Source: Paracoccaceae bacterium (GTDB lineage Bacteria > Pseudomonadota > Alphaproteobacteria > Rhodobacterales > Rhodobacteraceae). Taken from it: a DNA stretch of 7,299 bases. The notes under the pieces are model-generated. The model searched no databases. It was not told where the DNA came from and was given only the letters and a program-made list of their open reading frames with translations. Shown here in pieces: positions 1 through 5,717 of the stretch. How positions within the stretch are numbered: position 1 is the first letter of the stretch; each line of letters starts with the position of its first letter. The translations under genes and the position numbers were made by a program. Where the stretch lies: contig SKOX01000393.1 of the NCBI GenBank assembly GCA_007119835.1, positions 1 through 7,299 on the forward strand. The letters are read 5' to 3'.

Positions 1-648
1 CTCGATCGCGGCGATGCGGTCGGGGGTGGCCGGGTGGCTCGCGAGCCAGGCGGGCGGGCGGCCGGCCGCGCCGGTCATCCGGTCGAGCTTGGCGAGGAGG
101 CTGGTCTGCGGCCCGGTGCCGATGCCCGCCTTGATCAGCAGGGCGGCGGCGTATTCGTCGGCCTCGTATTCGTCGCCGCGCGACAGCGCCATCTGGAGCG
201 CGCGAGTGACGAACTCGGCGATCCAGACGCCGACGAAGGGGATGAAGCGGCCGAGGATCATCGCGAGGCCCATCCGGAGCGCGTTGGCGCCGGTGAAGTC
301 GAACATCCGCCGGCGGGAATGGCCCAGGGCGACGTGGCCGAGCTCGTGGGCGATGACCGAGGCGATCTCGTCGGCGGAGACCTGGCCGTTGCGGTACTTG
401 TCGTAGAAGCCGCGCGTGATGAATACCCGGCCGTCGGGCGCGGCGAGGCCGTTGATCGGCTCGATCTCGAAGATGTTGACCTTGATCCGCGGCAGGCCGA
501 GGGCGCGGGCGAGGCGCTTCAGCACGGGATCGAGCACCGGGTCGGAGAGCGGCGTCGAGTTGCGGTCGAGCTCGCCCTTCATCCGCCAGGCGGAGTAGAA
601 GTACATCCCCAGCCCGAAGACGGCGGCGATCAGGACAAGTCTCAGCAT
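1..648 (-). CDS. M48 family zinc metallopeptidase (3' end outside window)
   Basis: Membrane-anchored zinc metallopeptidase, probably active in envelope protein turnover. The first 216 residues are visible; the C-terminus lies beyond the window edge. Residues 2-17 form a hydrophobic N-terminal segment that could be a membrane anchor or uncleaved signal. The catalytic motif is H101-E-L-G-H105, inside SVIAHELGHVALGHS. The third zinc ligand is expected at E160, in SRGDEYEADEYAA (E160-Y-E-A-D164), the usual M48 signature. Before the motif, NGLAAPDGRVFITRGFYD is typical of the family. The ATG at 646-648 is preceded by GGGAG six bases upstream, a good ribosome site. The gene lies 104 bp downstream of the GNAT-membrane fusion on the same strand, with no clear terminator between them, so cotranscription is possible. 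The family is secure; the physiological substrate is unknown. Confidence 0.93.
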   Translation of the reverse strand, partial: MLRLVLIAAVFGLGMYFYSAWRMKGELDRNSTPLSDPVLDPVLKRLARALGLPRIKVNIFEIEPINGLAAPDGRVFITRGFYDKYRNGQVSADEIASVIAHELGHVALGHSRRRMFDFTGANALRMGLAMILGRFIPFVGVWIAEFVTRALQMALSRGDEYEADEYAAALLIKAGIGTGPQTSLLAKLDRMTGAAGRPPAWLASHPATPDRIAAIE

Positions 649-752
649 CCGGCTCTCCCACAGCGGCCAACGGCCGAGGTCATGACAGATATGGGCGCGG
701 GGGCCGGGCTTTTCATCGGCGCGATCGCCGCGGCGTGAGGCCTCGGGCGCCG

Positions 753-1865
753 TCAGAGCAGGAAGAGGGCGAGGCCGAGGGCCGCGACCCCGGCCCAGAG
801 GCCGCGGTTGAGCGCGTAGATGCGGCGGGCGTTGAAGGCCTGGAAGGGCGGGAAGGCCATGACCGCGTCGAAGAGGACGAGCGGCTTGCCGACGAAGAGG
901 AGCATCGCGGCGGCGGTGCCCGCGCGGCTTCCGGCGAAGGCCGCCTCGGCCCAGAGCGAGGCTGCGACGAGGGCCGCGACCGCGAGGGTGCCGGCGAGCG
1001 CGGCGGCGCCGAGGGCGTCGAGGGCGTGGGGTTCCCGTTCGCGCGGGTAGACGCCGCCGGGCGCGGGAAACAGGCTGCCGAAGAGGAGCGCGATCCCGGC
1101 GGTGATGCCGAGCCCGGAGTCCCAGGCGCGGAAGGCGACCGGCAGGCCGTGCGCCCGGGCTGTGGCGCGCATTGCGGCCTCGCGTGCGCCGAGGAGGAGG
1201 GCGACCGCCGCCAGCATGAGGCCGGCATCGGCGGCGGTGGGCAGGCGGGACGTCCCGCCGAGGACGAGGCCGCCACCGACGGCGAGGGCGAGGAGGGCGA
1301 AGGCCCAGTTGAGGCCCCAGGCGCCGACGCGGTGCAGCGTCTCGTCGGGCGGCGCGGGTTCGGCGCCCTGCATCCAGAGGAAGTGGCCGGGATCGCCGGT
1401 ATAGCCGGTGCGCAGCCGCAGCCAGCCGGCGCCGAGGAGCCCGAAGGCCGCGAGCTGGTCGGAAAAGGCGAGGCGGCGGAAGCCGAGGCGGCGGAAGACG
1501 GCCTCGGACGCGGTGTTGTGGCCTTCGATCTCGGTGACGATGCGCGTGCAGCCGAGTTCGTGGAGCCGGTCGATTCCGCGGGCGACGAGGGCGGAGGCAA
1601 GGCCGCGGCCCTGGTGGTCGGGGTCGGTCATGGCCCAGGCGACGTAGCCGATGCGGGTGCCGCCGGGGATGGCGATGACCCGCAGGATGACGGCGGCGGC
1701 GAGGCCCCCGTCGGCCTCGACGACGAAGACCTCGCGCCCCGGGCGCACGAAGGAGGCCTGGGGCTGCGGGAAGGCACGGGCCGCGAGGCGGGCGAGGGCG
1801 CGCTCGTCCTCGGGCCGCAGCGGCCGCGGCTCGTCTCCTGGCGGGCGAGTCTCGGGGGGTGCCAA
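753..1865 (-). CDS. GNAT acetyltransferase fused to a degenerate M50-like membrane domain
   Basis: A 370-residue two-part protein. Residues about 14-145 are a GNAT acyltransferase domain: the acetyl-CoA pyrophosphate loop is Q85-G-R-G-L-A90 in DPDHQGRGLASAL, and N117...GF129 (NTASEAVFRRLGF) is the usual last motif. Residues about 183-370 hold roughly six hydrophobic segments (about 183-203, 212-227, 252-267, 284-305, 318-338, 354-370). This half resembles archaeal-type M50 site-2-protease-like proteins: ARAHGLPVAFRAW, then LFPAPGGVY, then PPF...RRIYALNRGLW match that family's order and spacing. The zinc motif HExxH reads R228-E-A-A-M232, and the position expected to carry the last Asp ligand is N345, so proteolysis is unlikely. 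Start is TTG at 1863-1865 with GGAG eight bases upstream; no ATG occurs in frame before residue 79. The substrate of the acetyltransferase is unknown. The GNAT call is firm; the M50 relationship is from remembered family patterns. Confidence 0.82.
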   Translation of the reverse strand: MAPPETRPPGDEPRPLRPEDERALARLAARAFPQPQASFVRPGREVFVVEADGGLAAAVILRVIAIPGGTRIGYVAWAMTDPDHQGRGLASALVARGIDRLHELGCTRIVTEIEGHNTASEAVFRRLGFRRLAFSDQLAAFGLLGAGWLRLRTGYTGDPGHFLWMQGAEPAPPDETLHRVGAWGLNWAFALLALAVGGGLVLGGTSRLPTAADAGLMLAAVALLLGAREAAMRATARAHGLPVAFRAWDSGLGITAGIALLFGSLFPAPGGVYPREREPHALDALGAAALAGTLAVAALVAASLWAEAAFAGSRAGTAAAMLLFVGKPLVLFDAVMAFPPFQAFNARRIYALNRGLWAGVAALGLALFLL

Positions 1866-1939
1866 GGGCTCTGCTCCGCGATGAGAGGGTGAGCCCGCAG
1901 CCTAGCCGCCGGCGGGATCGGGGACAACGCCGGGCCAGA

Positions 1940-2677
1940 TCAGAACAGCAGGATGACTGCGAGCATGGCGGTGAAGGCGACGGTCACGATGGCGCCGACC
2001 CGCTGCGGCGTCTCCCCCGCGAGGGCGCCGGGCATGATCTCCGCGACGATGACCCAGATCATCGCCCCGGCGGCGAGGCCAAGGCCGAAGGGGAGCCACG
2101 GTTCGAAGGTCAGCACGAACAGGAAGGCCGGCACCGCCAGCAGCGGCTGGGGCAGGCCCGAGGCGACGGCCCAGCCGGCGGCACTCGGGATGCTGGCGCC
2201 GCGCGGCACCATGACCAGGCAGATCGCGAGCCCCTGGGCGACGTTGTGAAGCGCGATCGTCAGCGTGATGAACTGGCCGAGCGGTTCGCCGCCGGCGAAG
2301 GCGACCCCGATGCCGATGCCTTCGGCCGCCGAATGCGCCGCCATGATGCCGACGATCAGCACGATGCTGCGCGCGTCCGCGCCGCGGATGTCGGCGATCG
2401 ACGGCGAGCCGCGGCGCTTGATGAAGCGGTCGGCTGCGACGATCGCCGCGACCCCGGCCAGGAGCCCGGCGAGCGTGCGGCCTGCCGAGAATTCGTAGCC
2501 CTCGACGATCAGAACGAAGCAGGCGGCGAGCATCAGCCCCGCGGCGATCGCGTTGCCGATCGCGAGCCCGCGCTCCGACGACAGGCGCGTCGCGACGAGG
2601 GGAAGGGCGCCGAGGCCATTGGCGAGCGCCGTGGCGAGCGCCGCCGCGAAGACCAGGATGACGGTGGACTCGGTCAT
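1940..2677 (-). CDS. ZIP family divalent metal (zinc) transporter
   Basis: Inner-membrane transporter of the ZIP (ZupT-like) family, expected to import Zn2+ and possibly other divalent metals. The 245 residues are mostly hydrophobic and fit eight transmembrane helices, the normal bacterial ZIP length. The helix-4 metal motif is H115-S-A-A-E119-G (MAAHSAAEGIGIG). The helix-5 motif is H144-N-V-A-Q148-G (ALHNVAQGLAI), where most ZIPs have HNIPEG, so one metal-coordinating Glu is Gln here. E213 in WVIVAEIMPGAL is a further conserved acid. The cytoplasmic loop at about 84-102 is short and lacks a His-rich stretch. ATG at 2675-2677 has GGGGAGGG about 10 bases upstream. The GNAT-membrane fusion begins 74 bp downstream on the same strand, so the two may be cotranscribed. 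I saw no AT-rich Zur-like operator. Metal specificity is inferred, not shown. Confidence 0.92.
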   Translation of the reverse strand: MTESTVILVFAAALATALANGLGALPLVATRLSSERGLAIGNAIAAGLMLAACFVLIVEGYEFSAGRTLAGLLAGVAAIVAADRFIKRRGSPSIADIRGADARSIVLIVGIMAAHSAAEGIGIGVAFAGGEPLGQFITLTIALHNVAQGLAICLVMVPRGASIPSAAGWAVASGLPQPLLAVPAFLFVLTFEPWLPFGLGLAAGAMIWVIVAEIMPGALAGETPQRVGAIVTVAFTAMLAVILLF

Positions 2678-2709
2678 GTCCGCGACGCCCTCCCCGGCGC
2701 ATCCGATGG

Positions 2710-2723
2710 CGATCGGCCGATCG
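2710..2723. repeat. 14-bp perfect palindrome upstream of the ZIP gene
   Basis: CGATCGGCCGATCG is perfectly self-complementary and ends 33 bp before the ZIP start codon, in its probable leader or promoter. Looser outer arms TCCGA (2702-2706) and TCGGA (2731-2735) nearly share its centre. It could be a regulator binding site or a small mRNA hairpin. It does not resemble the AT-rich Zur consensus. Confidence 0.35.
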
Positions 2724-2845
2724 ATGACCTTCGGAGATCACCGCGCCTGTATGTCGCACCGCGCGTCAGGTCGCCGGGTCCCGGCAACGATCGTGCCGAT
2801 GCGCCGGTGAGCCGGACCATGGGTTCGAGTGCGGCGCGCCCGCAA

Positions 2846-2876
2846 CGGCCGGTCCGCGCGGGGCCGCAGCCGGCCG
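2846..2876. repeat. GC-rich inverted repeat in the gap before the ZIP gene
   Basis: Seven-base arms CGGCCGG (2846-2852) and CCGGCCG (2870-2876) flank a 17-base loop. It lies 70-100 bp past the stop of the small membrane protein on the minus strand, where the first operon could end. No T-run follows on either strand, so it is not a classic intrinsic terminator. The rest of the 268-bp gap (2678-2945) shows no gene; it also holds the short palindrome GCCGGGTCCCGGC at 2773-2785. Confidence 0.3.
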
Positions 2877-2945
2877 GGACGGCGGCACCGGGCTCTGCCG
2901 GGCGATCGGGGGCGGGTTCCGGTTCAGGCGAACTTCTCCGGCGCG

Positions 2946-3116
2946 CTACGGCACCGTCAGGCGCTCGAGGATGACGATGCCGACGAAGGCGAGCATGGTG
3001 AAGAAGATGCCGTGCACCGCGGCGTACTGCAGCTTGTCGAGGCGGTCGCCACCGCGCGCCTTGGCGCGGTGCCAGCCGAGGGCGAAGCCGAGCAGGAAGG
3101 CAAGCACGGGAACCAT
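2946..3116 (-). CDS. Small conserved two-helix membrane protein, function unknown
   Basis: A 56-residue protein beginning MVPVLAFLLGFALGWHRAKA. Residues 2-15 and about 35-51 are hydrophobic and likely span the membrane. The basic, polar linker RAKARGGDRLDKLQYAAVHGI (17-37) between them should sit on one face. I recognise the core GWxRAxxRGGxxxDKLQYAxxHGI from small hypothetical proteins of Rhodobacteraceae; no function is known to me. ATG at 3114-3116 has GAGGA about 11 bases upstream, and TAG closes it at 2946-2948. It starts 27 bp after the stop of the DUF2927 lipoprotein gene, so it is probably the last gene of that operon. Automated callers could miss it because of its size. Support comes from its composition, family-like core, ribosome site and operon position. 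Confidence 0.75.
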   Translation of the reverse strand: MVPVLAFLLGFALGWHRAKARGGDRLDKLQYAAVHGIFFTMLAFVGIVILERLTVP

Positions 3117-3143
3117 GCGTCGGTCAGTCCTCGTCTTTCCTCG

Positions 3144-4481
3144 TCAGTCGTCGTCGAGCCGGAGGACCGCGGCGATCTCGGCCTGCTCGCGGGCGAGGGC
3201 GCCGTCGCGGTCGCCGAGGCCATAGCGCGCCCAGCGCAGGGAGTCGAGCCGGGCGGCGCTGGCATCTTCCTCGCGGCCAAGGGCGGCGAGGGCCTCGGCC
3301 TCGATCGAGCGCAGCCCGGCGAGCAGGACGGCGTTCTGCCCGGCGCGGGCCGCGTCGACATGCTCGGTTGCGAGGCGCAGGGCGAGGTCGTGCTGGTCGG
3401 CCGCGAGCGCCATCGCCGCCACGTGGACGGCGGCGTGGCCGGTGCGGATGTCGCCGGGGCCGTGCAGCCGCCGCGAAAGGTTGTAGGCCTCGGCGAAGTG
3501 CCGGGCCGCGGCCGCGGGTTCACGCCGGAGCTCCAGCCGCCCGAGGGCGAGCAGCGAGACGGCGAGGCGGTGGTCGACGGGGCGCATCTCGCGCGCGATC
3601 TGCACGGCAATCATCGCAGCCCCCCGGCGTTCGGGCTGGGGCGCGCCGCGCATCAGCGCGACCTCGATGGCGCTCGCCCACGCCTGGCTCTCGGGGTGGC
3701 GGGCCGCGCGCGGCAGGTCGCGGCCCGCCGGGTTCAGCCGGTCGAGGAGCCTGGGCAGGACCGAAGACATTTCCGCCCGGCTCATGCCCGAGCGGATCTC
3801 GGGCTGGTAGAGCACGCGTAGCATCAGCATGTTGAACGGGGTTGGGATGCTGTGGAGGTTGTCGTCGTTCCAGATCGAGTCGGCGACGCGGTAGAGATCG
3901 TTGGCGGGCCCGAGCGCCTGGGTAACCTCCTCGTTGAGGCAATCGCGCACGTCCTGGGGCGTCGTGTCGGCAGGCAGGAAGATCGCGGCCCCCTGCAGCG
4001 TCTCCTGGTCGGCCCAGCGCAGCACCTCCTCGGGCCGGCGGCGGACGAACTCCCGCCACGACCGCTCGCCGGGGACGATGAAGCAGGCCGCCGTGGGGAA
4101 GATCCGGTCGATCTGGCCCCGCGGCACGGCCTCGACGACGATGTGGGCGTCGCTCTTCGCCGCAACTTCGGAGATGTCGACGCCGGCCTCGCGCCGAAGG
4201 CGGGCGAGCAGGGTCTCGATGTCGTGGCGGAAGGGCGCGAGGCCGGGCTCGCGAAAGTGGATGCGGATGGGCTCCTCGTAGCGCAGGATGCCGTCGAGCG
4301 TCTCGCCGGTCTCGAGCGCGAAGGTGTAGTCAAGGAAGTCCTCGGCGAGGTCGGCGTTGGCGCGGGCGACGCTCTTGGGAAAGTCGACGGGCGCGAAGCG
4401 GATGCTGGTGATCTCGCCGGGGTCGTCGGCGAGCTGCGCGCAGCCGGCAAGCAGGAGGAGGGCGAGGATGGCCGGCCGCAT
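3144..4481 (-). CDS. DUF2927 lipoprotein with C-terminal helical (TPR-like) extension
   Basis: A 445-residue predicted lipoprotein exported to the envelope. Residues 1-14 are a lipoprotein signal ending in the lipobox L-A-G-C14. Residues about 38-255 match DUF2927, a domain seen in Rhodobacterales lipoproteins: DLAEDFLDYTFALETG, RREAGVDI, then CLNEEVTQALGPANDLYRVADS and SGMSRAEMSSVLPRLLDRLNP. C133 and C181 could pair as a disulfide. Residues about 265-440 are Ala- and Leu-rich amphipathic helices with TPR-like spacing; this tail is longer than I remember for the family, usually nearer 250-300 residues. The open frame runs upstream to 4886, but that part overlaps the GNAT gene in another frame. 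ATG 4479-4481, directly before the signal peptide, is the right start. It begins 8 bp after the GNAT stop with no strong ribosome site, suggesting translational coupling. The role is unknown. Confidence 0.9.
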   Translation of the reverse strand: MRPAILALLLLAGCAQLADDPGEITSIRFAPVDFPKSVARANADLAEDFLDYTFALETGETLDGILRYEEPIRIHFREPGLAPFRHDIETLLARLRREAGVDISEVAAKSDAHIVVEAVPRGQIDRIFPTAACFIVPGERSWREFVRRRPEEVLRWADQETLQGAAIFLPADTTPQDVRDCLNEEVTQALGPANDLYRVADSIWNDDNLHSIPTPFNMLMLRVLYQPEIRSGMSRAEMSSVLPRLLDRLNPAGRDLPRAARHPESQAWASAIEVALMRGAPQPERRGAAMIAVQIAREMRPVDHRLAVSLLALGRLELRREPAAAARHFAEAYNLSRRLHGPGDIRTGHAAVHVAAMALAADQHDLALRLATEHVDAARAGQNAVLLAGLRSIEAEALAALGREEDASAARLDSLRWARYGLGDRDGALAREQAEIAAVLRLDDD

Positions 4482-4489
4482 CGGAGGCG

Positions 4490-4927
4490 TCAGCGCACGT
4501 ATTTGATGAAGCTGGTCGCCCGGCCGATCCGGTCGTAGAGCCGGCGGGCGGTCGCGTTCTCCGCCTGGGTGAGCCAGTAAACCGCCGGGGCGCCGGCGGC
4601 GTCGGCGGCGGCATAGACGCCCTCGATCAGCGCGCGGCCCGCCCCGGTGCCGCGGGCCTGGGGCGCGACGAAGAGATCCTGGAGATAGCAGACCGGCTCG
4701 ATCCGCCAGCCATGGCGGTGGAAGATGTAGTGGGCGATCCCGACCGGCCGGCCATCCGCCTCGGCGACGAGGCCGGAATAGTCGGTGACGGCGGGATCGA
4801 CGAGGCGCGCGAAGCTCGTGGCGTAGATCTCCTCGGGCAGGTCGGTCTCGTAGAAGGCGAGGTAGCCGCGCCAGAGCGGGCGCCATGCGGCCTCGTCCGC
4901 GGCGGCGAGGGGGCGGACGACGGTCAT
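4490..4927 (-). CDS. GNAT family N-acetyltransferase
   Basis: A cytoplasmic single-domain GNAT of 145 residues, the usual size. It should transfer an acetyl group from acetyl-CoA to an amine; the acceptor is not evident. Motifs include WRPLWRGYLAFYETDLP at 15-31, CYLQDLFVAPQARGTGAGRAL at 80-100 with the acetyl-CoA loop R92-G-T-G-A-G97, and YWLTQAENATARRLYDRIG at 117-135, whose N124 and Y131 are the typical GNAT Asn and Tyr. The combination YLQDLFV and YWLTQ is characteristic of a widespread proteobacterial subgroup annotated only as 'GNAT family'. ATG is at 4925-4927, with no strong ribosome site, 37 bp after the stop of the Ala-rich protein gene. The DUF2927 gene starts 8 bp after its stop. 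Both spacings argue for a shared transcript. It is distinct from the GNAT domain at 753-1865. Confidence 0.93.
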   Translation of the reverse strand: MTVVRPLAAADEAAWRPLWRGYLAFYETDLPEEIYATSFARLVDPAVTDYSGLVAEADGRPVGIAHYIFHRHGWRIEPVCYLQDLFVAPQARGTGAGRALIEGVYAAADAAGAPAVYWLTQAENATARRLYDRIGRATSFIKYVR

Positions 4928-4964
4928 GGTGCGGCCCGCCGCGCCGCCGGCGTCCGCCGCTCGA

Positions 4965-5270
4965 TCAGCGGCGCAGGCGCCGGACGTTCGCCTTGGTCTT
5001 GACGCCGTAGGGACGCAGCGCGGCCGTCGCCACCCGCACCGGGTCGCCGCCGCGGGCCGCCGCCACCGCCGCCTTTTCCGCCGCCGCCGCGAAGACCGTG
5101 GCCTTCTCCAGCACCATCCCGATGGCGTCGGGCGGCGTCATCGAGCCCGTCGCCATCTGCAGGCTGCGCCGGAAGATCACCTCGGCCGCCGCGACGCTCA
5201 TCGCCTGATAGGCGGCCGCCAGCGACATCAGCTGGCGAGTCGCCTCCAAATTCCTGCCGATCCCGTACAT
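4965..5270 (-). CDS. Ala-rich helical protein of the 'antifreeze protein'-labelled family, function unknown
   Basis: A 101-residue, Ala-rich, mostly helical protein with a basic C-terminus (YGVKTKANVRRLRR). It resembles short Rhodobacterales proteins that databases often call 'antifreeze protein' merely because of Ala content: an N-terminal helix with Met and Ala (EATRQLMSLAAAYQAMSVAA), a central PPDAIGMVLEKATVFAAAAE segment, GDPVRVATAALRPYG, then a K/R-rich end. A phasin-like or nucleic-acid-binding role would fit the look but is not shown. The frame is open up to 5366, but I choose ATG 5268-5270 because a sigma70-like promoter lies at 5302-5330, between the two, and because residues upstream look random. 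The ribosome site is weak (GGGG nine bases upstream). It is probably the first gene of the minus-strand operon. The C-terminus is likely cytoplasmic; there is no signal peptide. Confidence 0.75.
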   Translation of the reverse strand: MYGIGRNLEATRQLMSLAAAYQAMSVAAAEVIFRRSLQMATGSMTPPDAIGMVLEKATVFAAAAEKAAVAAARGGDPVRVATAALRPYGVKTKANVRRLRR

Positions 5271-5301
5271 TTCCGTTCGCCCCAATCGATTGCTGCGCTG
5301 C

Positions 5302-5330
5302 AACATAACACGGTTTACAGCAGGTGTCAC
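5302..5330 (-). promoter_or_regulatory. Sigma70-like promoter for the minus-strand operon
   Basis: Read on the minus strand, GTGACA (5325-5330; 5 of 6 to TTGACA) is followed after 17 bases by TATGTT (5302-5307; 4 of 6 to TATAAT). Transcription would start near 5295, giving a leader of about 25 bases before ATG 5270. The stretch is noticeably richer in A and T than its surroundings. Confidence 0.55.
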
Positions 5331-5717
5331 CCACTGCCGAAGGCGCGCCTTCGCGCCATGCGACAACGCGCCGCTGCCCCTGCGGTTGCCTCAGCAGGTG
5401 AAGCATCGGCGCCTGCGCGGCAGCGGCGGAGGCCTTGTCGGCCGTGGCCGCGGCGCATCGGACGGCGGGGCGTGCGTGCTTCATCGGCGGGTCATCGGTT
5501 GCGAGCATCCTCCGGCGTGGCGGATCAAGCGGCAGGTGAGGTCGGCCACCCTAACAGCGGCCATCTCCTAGGAAAACCGCATATCGGAGCGTGACAACCT
5601 TGATCAGAGTCGATATCGGGTGCGCATCAAGTTCGTCCCGGCCGCCTATCCCGTCCGCTTTATTCGAGTGAAGACGGCGATCTCGGCCCCGAACCCTGTG
5701 GGGTGTGTGTTCCGCAA
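5331..5717. other. Divergent intergenic region between the minus operon and dksA
   Basis: About 390 bp with no convincing gene. Frames that stay open here encode Arg/Ala-rich low-complexity peptides typical of GC-rich noncoding DNA. The left end carries a 16-bp palindrome (5338-5353) next to the minus-strand promoter. The right end (about 5575-5700) is less GC-rich and should hold the dksA promoter; a weak candidate is GTGACA (5591-5596), 17 bases, TATCGG (5614-5619). Two copies of ATATCGG (5581-5587 and 5613-5619) and the inverted pair CTTGAT (5599-5604)/ATCAAG (5626-5631) lie in the same area. I see no terminator or RNA gene. Confidence 0.5.
5338..5353. repeat. 16-bp perfect palindrome, possible operator
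   Basis: CGAAGGCGCGCCTTCG is perfectly self-complementary. It starts 8 bp beyond the -35 box (5325-5330) of the minus-strand promoter, so its centre lies about 50 bp upstream of the predicted transcription start. That position suits an activator or repressor site. Chance occurrence in GC-rich DNA cannot be excluded. Confidence 0.4.

Noticed and set aside
682..738. 18-residue plus-strand reading frame MTDMGAGAGLFIGAIAAA with GAGG just before its ATG.
   Set aside because: Very short, ribosome site only two bases from the start, antisense to the leader of the M48 gene, and Gly/Ala codons arise easily in this GC-rich DNA.
34..738. Long plus-strand frames across the M48, GNAT-fusion, ZIP and DUF2927 genes (for example 34-738, 735-1892, 1859-2974, 2829-3821).
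   Set aside because: They are antisense shadows: their proteins are dominated by Gly, Ala, Glu, Asp and Arg with no domain motifs, whereas the opposite strand shows clear conserved families.
1470..1497. 13-bp direct repeat GAGGCGGCGGAAG with a 15-bp period.
   Set aside because: It encodes the FRRLGFRRLAF part of the normal GNAT C-terminal motif and needs no other explanation.
1548..1562. HELGC (residues 102-106 of the GNAT fusion) resembles an HExxH zinc-protease motif.
   Set aside because: The second His is Cys, and the segment is the normal GNAT helix after the acetyl-CoA loop. It lies outside the membrane domain.
2818..2846. GGGTTCGAGTGC resembles a tRNA T-arm.
   Set aside because: The five bases on either side of the loop do not pair, and no anticodon arm or acceptor stem can be built around it.
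4482..4886. Upstream extension of the DUF2927 reading frame to 4886, which would make a 580-residue protein.
   Set aside because: This part is an Arg/Pro-rich out-of-frame shadow of the GNAT gene, and the lipoprotein signal begins exactly at ATG 4481.
5271..5366. Upstream extension of the Ala-rich gene to a start at 5366.
   Set aside because: The extension runs through the predicted promoter (5302-5330) and palindrome, and its residues do not look like the family's N-terminus.
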